A stretch of 64,000 bases of DNA, from the NCBI GenBank assembly GCA_026397015.1, contig JAPLVR010000006.1:128977-192976 (forward strand), in the 5' to 3' direction. This document shows, in pieces, positions 46,979-56,523 of this stretch (position 1 is the stretch's first letter; every line of letters begins with the position of its first letter). The position numbers were made by a program, and so were the translations under genes. Source of the stretch: Candidatus Iainarchaeum sp. (lineage in GTDB: Archaea > Iainarchaeota > Iainarchaeia > Iainarchaeales > JAAZKV01). Below the pieces are notes generated by a model that did no database searches, had not been told where the DNA came from, and saw only the letters and a program-made list of their open reading frames with translations.

Positions 46979-47036
46979 GCTTAAATAACACTTTTCTTAT
47001 TATTAAGAATTACCTTAAACCAAAATTGCAAAAAAT

Positions 47037-47672
47037 CTAGTGAAGGGCTTCATCCAAAAAAGGCTTTATTTGGGCAAAAACCTCCTCAATCGGGACATTC
47101 GCGTCAATCACCTTTATATTTTCCTCCGGAAGAAGCTTTGGTTGCCCCAAAAAAAGCCCCCTCAAATTTGAAATGAACCCAATGCTTCGAAATTTGTCGG
47201 ATTCTTTTCTTTTTTCCGACTTTTCGGAATGCATGCGCCTATGGGCTTCTTTCGGATTAACGTCAAGAATCAGGGCTAAATCGGGCGCCAAAAAGTTTTT
47301 GTGTGCGGCAAAAACTTTGTTAAAATCTTTTCCCTGTGCTGTTTGGTAGGCAATGCTCGAATATTTGTAGCGGTCGCAAATCACGACAAAATTTTTTTCC
47401 AAAGAAGGTTTGATGATATTTTCAATATGCCACTTTCTGTCATCCACAAAAAGCTGGAATATTTCTTCGGCATAATCCGCCGAAGATTTCTGCTTTTTGA
47501 AATATTCTCTCAATTTTAATCCGTGCGGGCCGCGCGTGGGCTCATCCGTTATGAGAATATTGTCATACTTTTTGCTTTTATCATAAATGTATTCGAAAGT
47601 TTTCTTCACCATGGTTCCTTTGCCGCAGCCTGAAATGCCGTCAAAAACAATAAAAGTCCCCTTCCTCATCAA
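47037..47672 (-). CDS. tmk: thymidylate kinase paralog 1
   Basis: FIVFDGISGCGKGTMVKK P-loop; TDEPTRGPHG; VICDRYKYSSIAYQ. Confidence 0.85.
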   Translation of the reverse strand: MMRKGTFIVFDGISGCGKGTMVKKTFEYIYDKSKKYDNILITDEPTRGPHGLKLREYFKKQKSSADYAEEIFQLFVDDRKWHIENIIKPSLEKNFVVICDRYKYSSIAYQTAQGKDFNKVFAAHKNFLAPDLALILDVNPKEAHRRMHSEKSEKRKESDKFRSIGFISNLRGLFLGQPKLLPEENIKVIDANVPIEEVFAQIKPFLDEALH

Positions 47673-47696
47673 ACCACTGCCAACGCAATATCCTCT

Positions 47697-48341
47697 TTAT
47701 TTGTCCAAAACCCTTTTTACCCCTTTCCAAACCATTTCGTGAATTGCTTCAATTGAAAGAAGCTTTTCCTTTTCAACACAGGAAATTTTTTTCCAACCCA
47801 ACTTTTCAGTATTGCGTTCGTACTCCCCGAAAATCGCGCGCTGAAAATTAGAATCCGATTCATGCTGGTCTTTTTTTTGATTTCTGCCATTCATTAATTT
47901 TTCAGCGATATTCGGCGGAACGGAAAGAACCAGCACCAAATCCGGTTTTGGCAATTTTTTACAAACAAAATTAATCCACTCCCGCAAAGAATCTTTTTCG
48001 TTTTCTTTTGCAAGCGCGACCTGATAAGTAAGGGTCGAGGTAAAATACCTGCTCATCAAAACGGTTTTTCCTTCAGAGAGCGCATTTTCAATCTGTTTTT
48101 TTGATTCATAAAAATCGGCCATATAAAGCAGGGAGATGAATTCTGCCGGCAAATCCTCTTTTCTGCCAAATTTTCCTTCCAAGTAATCGTCGACAACCTT
48201 TCCGAAAGAAACTCCGTGCTTCGGAAAATGCATTTGAACAAGCCGGGCGCCTTCTTTTTGCAAATGTTCCGCAAGAAGATTTAGCTGAGTTGTTTTGCCG
48301 GAAGCATCCGTGCCTTCCAAAACAATTAATTTTCCTTTCAT
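47697..48341 (-). CDS. tmk: thymidylate kinase paralog 2
   Basis: LIVLEGTDASGKTTQLNLL P-loop; MSRYFTSTLTYQVALAKENE. Confidence 0.88.
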   Translation of the reverse strand: MKGKLIVLEGTDASGKTTQLNLLAEHLQKEGARLVQMHFPKHGVSFGKVVDDYLEGKFGRKEDLPAEFISLLYMADFYESKKQIENALSEGKTVLMSRYFTSTLTYQVALAKENEKDSLREWINFVCKKLPKPDLVLVLSVPPNIAEKLMNGRNQKKDQHESDSNFQRAIFGEYERNTEKLGWKKISCVEKEKLLSIEAIHEMVWKGVKRVLDK

Positions 48342-48452
48342 CTGGAATCCAAAAAGCAGTGAAGCTCCATCCCCTTAAAAAACCATTTCTTGAATTTCAC
48401 GCCCGAGAGACAAATTTAAAAAAGAAACCAAAGCTAATCTATCTGATGCAAG

Positions 48453-48569
48453 TCGACAGCTTCGCTGTCAAAGTGTCATTGCGAAGCAATGGCGCGTGTA
48501 ATGCATGATTCGGATGCATACACACCAAGAAAGTGCCATCGACGTACGATGGCACGCGTAACGCATATG
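48453..48569. repeat. array of short perfect hairpins upstream of tRNA-Gly(TCC)
   Basis: GACAGC-TTC-GCTGTC; CATTGC-GAA-GCAATG; GTGTaATGCAT-GATTCGG-ATGCATACAC; GTGCCATCG-ACGTA-CGATGGCAC. Confidence 0.75.
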
Positions 48570-48576
48570 CAATAGC

Positions 48577-48743
48577 GCGTCCGTGATGTAACGGTAGCAT
48601 GAAAGCCTTCCATCGGCCTTTTTCAAAGGCCGGCGAAAAGCACTGTCTTCGCCTTCGGCTCGACAGAGCGTGCTTCGCAGGTTTTGATTTAAAAAAAGGA
48701 TTGAAGAAAGCTTTCCGTTGGGGTTCAAATCCCCACGGGCGCA
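48577..48743 (+). tRNA. tRNA-Gly(TCC) with about 96-nt intron
   Basis: GCGTCCGTGATGTAACGGTAGCATG AAAGC CTTCCA [intron 48613-48708] A GCTTT ..TGGGGTTCAAATCCCCA CGGGCGC A. Confidence 0.88.
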
Positions 48744-48800
48744 TATAATTGGAAATAATTGAACGACTGCCAAGACTTTATCAAAAGTCGCAACATTAAA

Positions 48801-49529
48801 TTACAAGTCATACAAAAGTATTGTCTTTGTTTCAGGAATGTAAAACATATTGTGCGTCCCAATATCACAATATACCGGGAGCTTTGCAGATTCCACCGCT
48901 TTTTTAAGCTTCAACATTGCCATGAAAGCCGGCACGAATCTGATTTTGCTGTCGCGTAGTTGGACAACCTCACCTTTGTTAAAAAAATCAGTCACGAAAT
49001 ACATCGACCCTCCGCCCCTACCATAAATTACATTGGGTTTTATTGTACGAATATTGATTTTCCCGATTCTGTGATTAATACTTTCCAATACCCCTTCCAT
49101 TTGCAAATACGCATTTGCTGTCCTTTCCACATCCATTCCCGGAGGATATGTTTTGACAAAAAACTCTTTATTGCCCGCAGTTACTTTAAGAAGCATTTCA
49201 TGCATCGACCCAAGATCGGTGCCAGTGGCGCCGTGTTGAATTTTAATGCCCCTTTTTCGATCGGAAATTATTTCGCCTTTTTCCAGACGTTTTTTATTTT
49301 TTTCAATCAATCGGTATGTTGGTATCAGAATCCCTTTGTTTTTTCTAACAAAATCTTTCATTTCTGGGGAATATGCAAATAAATTTTTTTTGGGAAGTGC
49401 GTACCGGCCCCTCTTTCGCGTTATTCTCAAATTGGTTTTATTCATTGCAACATTTGAGGCAACTACTTTTGGTGCAGTAACCAATGTTTTAAGCCGTTTT
49501 CTGAGCCATTTTTTAATCCCAGTAAATGC
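48801..49529 (-). CDS. hypothetical protein with minimal protein kinase-like signature and basic N-terminus
   Basis: EFFVKTY (candidate Lys), CDIGTHNMFYIPETKTILLYDL (candidate D-xxxx-N and DFG-like Asp); start placed at MAFTGIKKW. Confidence 0.55.
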   Translation of the reverse strand, partial: AFTGIKKWLRKRLKTLVTAPKVVASNVAMNKTNLRITRKRGRYALPKKNLFAYSPEMKDFVRKNKGILIPTYRLIEKNKKRLEKGEIISDRKRGIKIQHGATGTDLGSMHEMLLKVTAGNKEFFVKTYPPGMDVERTANAYLQMEGVLESINHRIGKINIRTIKPNVIYGRGGGSMYFVTDFFNKGEVVQLRDSKIRFVPAFMAMLKLKKAVESAKLPVYCDIGTHNMFYIPETKTILLYDL

Positions 49530-49674
49530 CATGTAATAATTTATGGACTGGTTGCTTTTATTGTTTTCGTTTATGATGCAAACTGCATTAATGCACAAAC
49601 CCAGAAACCAAAAGCCTAATAAACGCCCAAAGCCATACTTATTTCACAGTGCTGCAAATTGACATGGTGAAAAA

Positions 49675-50172
49675 ATGAGGCCCAAAATCATGAAACGCGT
49701 TTTACGGACCAAACCTGAAGCGGCAAAACAGCCGACTCCGGGAAAATGGGCCGAATTTGAAAGGGCAAGCGAAATTGCGGAAAGACGGCTCATTGGAAAA
49801 ATTGCGCTGAGCCGCGCGGGCATAAAGAAAATTCCGAAATGGGAACAGCTCATGGGTTCAATTCAAAAATTCGAAGCGAGCAGAAAAACAGCGGCGTCAA
49901 GGTATTCGCGCGGGAAGCTAAAAGCCAGAAGCCTGGCGGATGCATATGCGAAAGAGCGGACCAAGTTTGAAAGGGATGTCTGCTCCGTTTTGGGAACGGA
50001 AAAGGGCAAAAAATTCCTCAGGCGATTTGACAAAATAAAAAAAGAAATGGAAAAAATAAAATGGGAAATTCACAAGAGCGAAATTAATGGATTCATTAAA
50101 GCGACCGGAAGGAACCCCTATCCTGAAGCAAAAAAACGAAATAATAACCCTAATAAACCCCCGAAGCGCTAA
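49675..50172 (+). CDS. hypothetical Lys/Arg-rich protein
   Basis: 165-aa basic ORF. Confidence 0.6.
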   Translation: MRPKIMKRVLRTKPEAAKQPTPGKWAEFERASEIAERRLIGKIALSRAGIKKIPKWEQLMGSIQKFEASRKTAASRYSRGKLKARSLADAYAKERTKFERDVCSVLGTEKGKKFLRRFDKIKKEMEKIKWEIHKSEINGFIKATGRNPYPEAKKRNNNPNKPPKR

Positions 50173-50186
50173 TTTGTCTGATACTG

Positions 50187-51323
50187 ATGAGTTTGAAAGC
50201 GAGGGGGTTGGTGGATTACTTCAAAAACAAGCAGGCGCTTTCAAGAAGGCTTAACGCACTCGGACTGAACAAAAAAATTGTAAATACGAGAAAGAGAAGC
50301 GTTTCAAAAAAAGAGCTCATTCTTGAAAGAATTAAAAGGGCGCAGGCGGCAGGCAGACAAATGAGAAAAGGAACGATTACGCCAGAAGAGCTTTCAATAA
50401 GAATCGGGGCGGAAGTGAAAGGCGCAAAAAAAAGCCAGATTCAAAAACATGGAATAAGGCTGCTTGGATATAAAGTGGGAACGGACCCGATTGAAAGAGT
50501 TGCGTTTGAAGAAAGATTTAGGCGGCTGAAAAGAGAAACCAAACTAAGCGACAGGCAGATAAGGCTCCTTCTTGGAAAAGAACGGATGTACGGAAGGCAG
50601 CTTAAAAGAAGCGACTTTCAAAAGGAGCACTGGCGGACTGTAAGGGAAGGAATAAATTTTGCAGTTAACCTAATGACACAGCACCTCCCGCCGGCTGAAA
50701 GGAAAAAAATAATTGAGCAGGCCAAAAAAAAGAAGCTTTATCTGCTTTCGGCGCGGGATTTTTTAACCGAAGCAACTTCCAAGGGGGTCCTGAGGGAATT
50801 AAAGACCACGCTCGGAGAAATTAAGAACGAACATTTAACGGACACCATGCACACCCCGAGGTATGGAAAAATAAGTTTTTCACAGGATTGGCTAGGGTAC
50901 ATCAAATCCGATGAATACTATGAAAAAAAGGATATTTACAATGTGGTGCATGAAACCATGCACTGGCTGAACAACAAAATTGACATTAAGGATGTTCCGT
51001 TCGGAGAAGCAGCCGCGGTGGCATGGGGAATGGAAAAAGGAATTTGGAAATTCGACAAAAAAATCGGCGAGCCGACCAAAGAAACATTCGACCGCGTACC
51101 AAAAGAGGAACCTGACTGGAGCTACGATGCAGGAATAAAAATCGGGCAATGGGCATACACCAACATGGAAAAAAACTGGCCGAATTACCTCTATCTGCGC
51201 TCCGTCGGAAATTCGCATGAACACGCGATAAGAATAATTGGGAACGGAAAAATGAAAGAAGCGGTTGAAGCGGCCAGACAGAAATATTTGAAGAAGAAAA
51301 GAGAAGGAAAAATAAAAATTTGA
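50187..51323 (+). CDS. zincin-like hypothetical protein with long basic N-terminus
   Basis: YNVVHETMHWLNNKIDIKDVPFGEAAAVAWG (HExxH with downstream Glu); 378 aa. Confidence 0.65.
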   Translation: MSLKARGLVDYFKNKQALSRRLNALGLNKKIVNTRKRSVSKKELILERIKRAQAAGRQMRKGTITPEELSIRIGAEVKGAKKSQIQKHGIRLLGYKVGTDPIERVAFEERFRRLKRETKLSDRQIRLLLGKERMYGRQLKRSDFQKEHWRTVREGINFAVNLMTQHLPPAERKKIIEQAKKKKLYLLSARDFLTEATSKGVLRELKTTLGEIKNEHLTDTMHTPRYGKISFSQDWLGYIKSDEYYEKKDIYNVVHETMHWLNNKIDIKDVPFGEAAAVAWGMEKGIWKFDKKIGEPTKETFDRVPKEEPDWSYDAGIKIGQWAYTNMEKNWPNYLYLRSVGNSHEHAIRIIGNGKMKEAVEAARQKYLKKKREGKIKI

Positions 51324-51345
51324 AAAAAACAATCTGGGCGGGAAA

Positions 51346-51957
51346 ATGGGTCCGAGAAAAGGCAAGCTGAAAATTTTGAAAGGAAAATTTGGCGGCAGGG
51401 GAGAGCCGCGCTATATCCTCGCCATTACAAGACCGGGGGAAATAGCCGAAGGGAGAGCGCTTGAGGAAAAAATCAGGAAAAGGCCGCTCTTTCAGAAAAA
51501 ATTTCCCAGACAAATGTGGACGCCCGAAGTGGTTGAGGGCTGCATGAACCCCGGGCAGAAGCGATTGAATGAAATGTTTGCAAAGCTTTTCCCTTCAAAA
51601 AAATTATGGAAAAGCATTGCAAAAGGACGCTGGTACCCGGACACCAATCAAATCGGCGAAGTAGAATGTTTTGCAACAATCCATGCTATGAAATCACTTC
51701 CCGGAATAACCGAAATGCAGCGAAAAAAAATAATCAAATTTGCAAATCTGCAAAAAAAAGAGCAGATGCTGCTGCCGATGCAAAAAGCCGCGGCAATACT
51801 CGAAATGGAAATAGGGAAGGAATATTATAACGAATTGATGGCGAGGAGAAACGAGGTTGCAAATTGGATGCTTGACGTTATGCGAATCAAAGTATGGGAA
51901 ATCGCAAAGGAAAAAGAGGTCTCGTACAGGCAGCCTTTGTTGGGCAGGGGATATTAA
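51346..51957 (+). CDS. hypothetical basic protein
   Basis: 203-aa ORF, MGPRKGKLKILKGKFGGRGEPRY N-terminus. Confidence 0.6.
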   Translation: MGPRKGKLKILKGKFGGRGEPRYILAITRPGEIAEGRALEEKIRKRPLFQKKFPRQMWTPEVVEGCMNPGQKRLNEMFAKLFPSKKLWKSIAKGRWYPDTNQIGEVECFATIHAMKSLPGITEMQRKKIIKFANLQKKEQMLLPMQKAAAILEMEIGKEYYNELMARRNEVANWMLDVMRIKVWEIAKEKEVSYRQPLLGRGY

Positions 51958-52028
51958 CAAAACAAAAAAGGCAGGCGGCTTTTTTCAGACAGGCAAGTAT
52001 TATAAAGGATTGAAGCGGGAATATTTGT

Positions 52029-53372
52029 ATGGGCCCGAGAAGTAGAACCAATTTGCCAAATCTAAGGTTTTCAGGCGGGAGGAAGAGAAGCGTCCGCTGG
52101 ATAAGAACCCCGATGTACAAAGCGTGGGCGAGAAAGGCGGGCGCGGCGGCAGAAAAAAGGGCACTTCAATCGCTCCCGAAAAGGATTCAAACATTGCCGG
52201 GAACGAAGGGAATCGATGCCATAAGAACTGGAAAACCGATTTCTGCGGAAAAACTTTCTGAAATAAGAAGGATTGCTGTGAGCAAAGCGCTGACTCCGGA
52301 ACAACAGGTTGCAGGCGTGAAAAGAATCGTTTCGGAAATAGACCCGCGGGCGAAACTTGAACAATACAAATATGACCCGCGCGGCCACCTGACAAAAACT
52401 GTTTCGATAAAAGTCATATTTAAGGATGGAAAGTGGCACCTTTCAAGCGGAAAAATGGCGAACGCATATATTTACATTACAAAGGACGGAATAATAAAAA
52501 TAAATGCAAATGAACTTGAAAGAGAAATAAGAAAGAATTTCCATCCGGGAAATCCCGAAATGAACAACGGAAAAATACATTCCTCCTTCACCGCAGGTTC
52601 AAGCGGAAAAAAATGGGTTGTAAGAATACCTTATGTCGGGGAAAATAAAAGCAGGGCAATACAATCAATACTCTGGGATGACGTGCGAAGAGATGTGTTA
52701 AAAGCATCAAAAAAAGCAGGAATAAAACTCGACAAGCCTTACCATGAATGGAGCGAAGGCGAAAGAAAAAAATATTTTGACATACTTAAAAAGACAAAAA
52801 AGGAATCTAGAAAAGGCGATAAGAAAGCGAGAAAAATACAAAGCGAGTGGCTGAATAAACAACAGGCATTCCAGAGCAAACTCATCAAGGAATCGGAGAG
52901 AATGGTCAGGAAACTGCAAAGAATGCAGAAACACCACTATGAGACGCGGATTCCAAAATACCCTTTACATGAAATACTCAGAATGGAAGAAGCGCTGAAG
53001 ACTCTCAGAAACACAACCCTTGCGAATCCAAAAAGCGTTCCAGGGGCGGAAGCAAGAGGGTGGATCGACTGGACACTGCCGAAAATGAGAAGCCTGCGAA
53101 GGAAACAAAGGGCGGCATATAAAATAGAAAAAAGAATCGAGAAGGCGAGAAAAATGATCAGTGCCGCTGAAAAGACGAAAAATCCGGCAAAGATTAAGGA
53201 GTACAACGCAAAATTAGTAAGGGGGGTGAGGGTGCTAAACCGCATTTCAAGCGATTTAACAAAAGACACCAGACTGATACAGCAGGGAATAAACAACACC
53301 GCCCAATTTGTTTCCATGATAAAATACCGCGGCGGGGAAAGACAGAACGAAATAATTCAAAATAATCAATAA
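52029..53372 (+). CDS. hypothetical Lys/Arg-rich protein
   Basis: 447-aa ORF, MGPRSRTNLPNLRFSGGRKRSVRW N-terminus, coiled-coil C-terminus. Confidence 0.65.
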   Translation: MGPRSRTNLPNLRFSGGRKRSVRWIRTPMYKAWARKAGAAAEKRALQSLPKRIQTLPGTKGIDAIRTGKPISAEKLSEIRRIAVSKALTPEQQVAGVKRIVSEIDPRAKLEQYKYDPRGHLTKTVSIKVIFKDGKWHLSSGKMANAYIYITKDGIIKINANELEREIRKNFHPGNPEMNNGKIHSSFTAGSSGKKWVVRIPYVGENKSRAIQSILWDDVRRDVLKASKKAGIKLDKPYHEWSEGERKKYFDILKKTKKESRKGDKKARKIQSEWLNKQQAFQSKLIKESERMVRKLQRMQKHHYETRIPKYPLHEILRMEEALKTLRNTTLANPKSVPGAEARGWIDWTLPKMRSLRRKQRAAYKIEKRIEKARKMISAAEKTKNPAKIKEYNAKLVRGVRVLNRISSDLTKDTRLIQQGINNTAQFVSMIKYRGGERQNEIIQNNQ

Positions 53373-53416
53373 AAAAAGAAAAATAAAAAAAGAGCTTACT
53401 TTTTTTCTAAAAGACC

Positions 53417-54796
53417 TTATTCTTTTCTCCCTTTCAAAAGGTTTTTGAAGGAAATGTAGTCGTTTTCAATAATCTCAAAATTTTCCTTTTTCTCGGCAAC
53501 TCCTTTCAAGCACGGGTGAAGAGCGGGCTTAATGTTCAAAAGCGCTTCAATTTCTTCCGGAAATTTCGAAGGGTGCGCCGTTTCAAGCGAAACCAATTTT
53601 TCCTCAACCTTGCCGCCGCTCTTTTCCAAAAAAACTTCCAGCCCTTTCCACGCAACAGCGCCATGAGGTTCCAAAAGAAGCATATGCTTGTTATAAGCAT
53701 CAATTATTGTTTTTTTGGTTTCGTTGTCTGAAACGGCGACTGAAAAAATTTCGCCGCGCATTTTTTCCAGGTCGGGAAGCTTAATTATTTTTCCGTTTTC
53801 ATCCATCTGACCGTTGTAAAAATCAATCAAGCGCGAAAGGTTGCTCGGATGCCCGACGTTCATTGCGTTGGAAACGCATTTCTTCGAAGGAACAATTTTT
53901 TTGTATCTTCCCGTTTCCAAAAAAATCGGAAATTCGTCATTCTCATTGACAGCCGCAACAAATTTCTTAACTGGCAACCCCATCCTTTGCGCAATCAATC
54001 CGCCGCAGAGGTTTCCGAAATTGCCGCAGGGAACAGAAAAAATAATTTTTTCCCAAAAAGAATCGGCGACGCGCGAATAACTGTAAAAGTAATAAACCGA
54101 CTGGGGGATTAATCTGCCGAGATTTATCGAATTTGCGGAGGAAAAATTATATTCGCACAAATCAGAATCCGCAAAGGCGCGCTTAACCATCGCCTGGCAA
54201 TCATCAAATTTTCCTTTTACAGCCAAAACGGAAATATTTTTTCCGAGGGTTGTCATCTGCCTCCTCTGATTTGAAGTAACTTCTTTTTCCGGGAAAAGAA
54301 CAATGACTTCGATATTTTCCAATCCGTAAAAAGCGTTTGCAACCGCGCTCCCGGTATCGCCGCTCGTTGCAACAAGAATTGTCAGCTTCTTTTCATCCGA
54401 ACGCATGAAATAATCCATGAGGCGTGCCATGGTACGCGCGGCAAAATCCTTGAAAGAAGCGGTTGGGCCGCCGTCGAGGCGCAGCACATATGTCCCGCTC
54501 CCGACGCCCCTTACCTTTTCAATCGGCACACTAAAATTATATGTGTCTTCAACAATTTTCCTCAAATCTTTTTCCGGAATTTCCTTTCCGATAAATTTTG
54601 AGAAAATTGTAAAAGCGATTTCTGGATATTTCTTTTCTTTAAAGCCGAAAATTTCTTTCTGCGAAAGCCTCGGGATTACTTCGGGCATGAAAAGCCCCTT
54701 GTCTTCTGCGATGCCCTGCAACAGGACCTCCCTGAAAGAGGATTTTTGCGAAACGCCGTTGGTGCTGTAATACTTCATATTCTCTGACATATTCAA
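53417..54796 (-). CDS. thrC: threonine synthase
   Basis: YYSTNGVSQKSSFREVLLQGIAEDKGLFMPE; LDGGPTASFKDFAARTMARLM (PLP Lys); TSGDTGSAV. Confidence 0.95.
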   Translation of the reverse strand: MNMSENMKYYSTNGVSQKSSFREVLLQGIAEDKGLFMPEVIPRLSQKEIFGFKEKKYPEIAFTIFSKFIGKEIPEKDLRKIVEDTYNFSVPIEKVRGVGSGTYVLRLDGGPTASFKDFAARTMARLMDYFMRSDEKKLTILVATSGDTGSAVANAFYGLENIEVIVLFPEKEVTSNQRRQMTTLGKNISVLAVKGKFDDCQAMVKRAFADSDLCEYNFSSANSINLGRLIPQSVYYFYSYSRVADSFWEKIIFSVPCGNFGNLCGGLIAQRMGLPVKKFVAAVNENDEFPIFLETGRYKKIVPSKKCVSNAMNVGHPSNLSRLIDFYNGQMDENGKIIKLPDLEKMRGEIFSVAVSDNETKKTIIDAYNKHMLLLEPHGAVAWKGLEVFLEKSGGKVEEKLVSLETAHPSKFPEEIEALLNIKPALHPCLKGVAEKKENFEIIENDYISFKNLLKGRKE

Positions 54797-54838
54797 GAAA
54801 AAACAGATTTTTTAACCTGATTGCAGCCAAAAGAAGTT

Positions 54839-55123
54839 ATGGAAAAAAAATTGAAGCCGAACCAGAAACTGGCGCTGGAAAGGATTTACAGGCTTTTTGA
54901 GCTGGCTGAAGAGGACAACACAAAAAGAAAGGGCAAATACTCCAAACGCTACCTAAAATTAATGGTTGAAATCGGAAAAAAAGTTAATGTGCCGGTGCCA
55001 AAAGAACTGAAGAAAAAGTTCTGCAAAAAATGCTTTTCCTTAAATGTTGACGGAAGAGAAGAAAAACCATTTTTGATTGTGAAATGCGGGGAATGCGGAT
55101 TTGAGAAAAAATTTTCGGCTTAA
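54839..55123 (+). CDS. rnp4: RNase P protein component 4 (Rpp21)
   Basis: FCKKCFSLNVDGREEKPFLIVKCGECGFEKKF with N-terminal helical domain. Confidence 0.85.
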   Translation: MEKKLKPNQKLALERIYRLFELAEEDNTKRKGKYSKRYLKLMVEIGKKVNVPVPKELKKKFCKKCFSLNVDGREEKPFLIVKCGECGFEKKFSA

Positions 55124-55215
55124 ACCCATAAAATACGCGGCAATTCACAAAATGCAGGGTTTTTAATTTTGGAAAGGAATAAAAACTGCGGAAACGGATA
55201 TTTATACGTGAAAGA

Positions 55216-56268
55216 ATGAACTTGCAGAAAACCCCGAAAAAAAGGGCAAGGCATAATCCGAAACTTCTGCGAAGGAGACGCAAATTATACAAAAATCTCA
55301 CGAGCAGCGCGAGAGAGGCATTCGCAATAAGGTGCGTTTTTTATGAAAATCCAGTGCTGCCTCTTGGGGGTATTTTAAAAAAAGCATCAGAAAATCTCGG
55401 GAGAAAAAAACAAAGCTGGAATTTCAATGCGAGAGATTATGCAAAAACTTTGAAAAAAAATGCCAGGCGCACAAAAAGTGGCATGATGCGCCTTCTTTCC
55501 GCACACCACAACAATCCGGGCGAACTTTTTGCGCACATTTCAGGGTTCACTCCAAAACACCCTGTAAAAGTTTTAATTCATCATTTGGCAAACTATTTTC
55601 AACTCGCGCCGGAGGACATGGCGGAATTCGCGAATATGTCCGGGGTGAAGGGTTCGCTTGGAATCAGAATTGCTGGCAACGGGATTTGCGCGGGAATAGA
55701 AAGGCCGGACGTATTTTTGCACGAAATCGAACATTCCCACAGCTGGCTGATAAAAAATAAGGAAATTGAAAAAATAAAAAAAATACGCGCGATGCAGCGA
55801 AAAAGGGGAAAGGACATAAAGGTTGAAAGAGCCGATTTTGTCTGGGACACTTCGGTCGGAAGGGCATACAGGACGCTTACATGGTCGGCAAAAAGCGAGC
55901 TGGTTGCACATCTCGCCGAAAGCATGCACACAGGTGTAATAAAAAACCCGCTTGCCGGAGCATCTCTGCCGTTCAAAGGAAGAAATTTTTATGAATCAAT
56001 GGAAACACTGAAAAAATACACAAAAATGAGAATCAAAGATCCGGAAGAAAGGCAGAAACTTTTGGATTATCTCGGCAAAATGGAAAAAATACATGAGAAA
56101 AACAGGGAAGCGCTTGTTCCTGCAATCAAACGCATTCCGGTAGAAGACCTTATTTACATAATAAACGCGACAGAATACCACAGGCTCGCACCCCGACTGG
56201 CTTATCTCACAAAAAAATACGCGCGCGAAGATGCCAGAAAAACGGCTGAGAAAAAACAAAACAAATAA
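55216..56268 (+). CDS. zincin-like hypothetical protein with basic N-terminus
   Basis: DVFLHEIEHSHSWL (HExxH) and downstream SELVAHLAESMHTG; 350 aa. Confidence 0.65.
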   Translation: MNLQKTPKKRARHNPKLLRRRRKLYKNLTSSAREAFAIRCVFYENPVLPLGGILKKASENLGRKKQSWNFNARDYAKTLKKNARRTKSGMMRLLSAHHNNPGELFAHISGFTPKHPVKVLIHHLANYFQLAPEDMAEFANMSGVKGSLGIRIAGNGICAGIERPDVFLHEIEHSHSWLIKNKEIEKIKKIRAMQRKRGKDIKVERADFVWDTSVGRAYRTLTWSAKSELVAHLAESMHTGVIKNPLAGASLPFKGRNFYESMETLKKYTKMRIKDPEERQKLLDYLGKMEKIHEKNREALVPAIKRIPVEDLIYIINATEYHRLAPRLAYLTKKYAREDARKTAEKKQNK

Positions 56269-56523
56269 AATTATAAACCCAAAAAGCAAAAAGATTATTA
56301 TGAAGCCGAAAAGGGAAAAGTGGCGGCCGATTGCAAAACGGATTCAGACATTCAGGTGGATAGTGAATCCGGCGGTGAGCGAAAATAGAACAGCCACCCA
56401 GAAGCGGTAAAAAGAATTAGGGAAAGAAAGGCAAGGAACAAAGGCAAATCAAAGCTGCAAAAAAATGGCGGCAGTAAGAGAATTTTTAAAGGTTATTGAT
56501 TAGAGAATACTTAGAAACTTTTT

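Noticed and set aside
47037-48341. Two Tmk ORFs as one frameshifted gene
   Set aside because: Each has its own P-loop and full-length kinase features, so they are paralogs.
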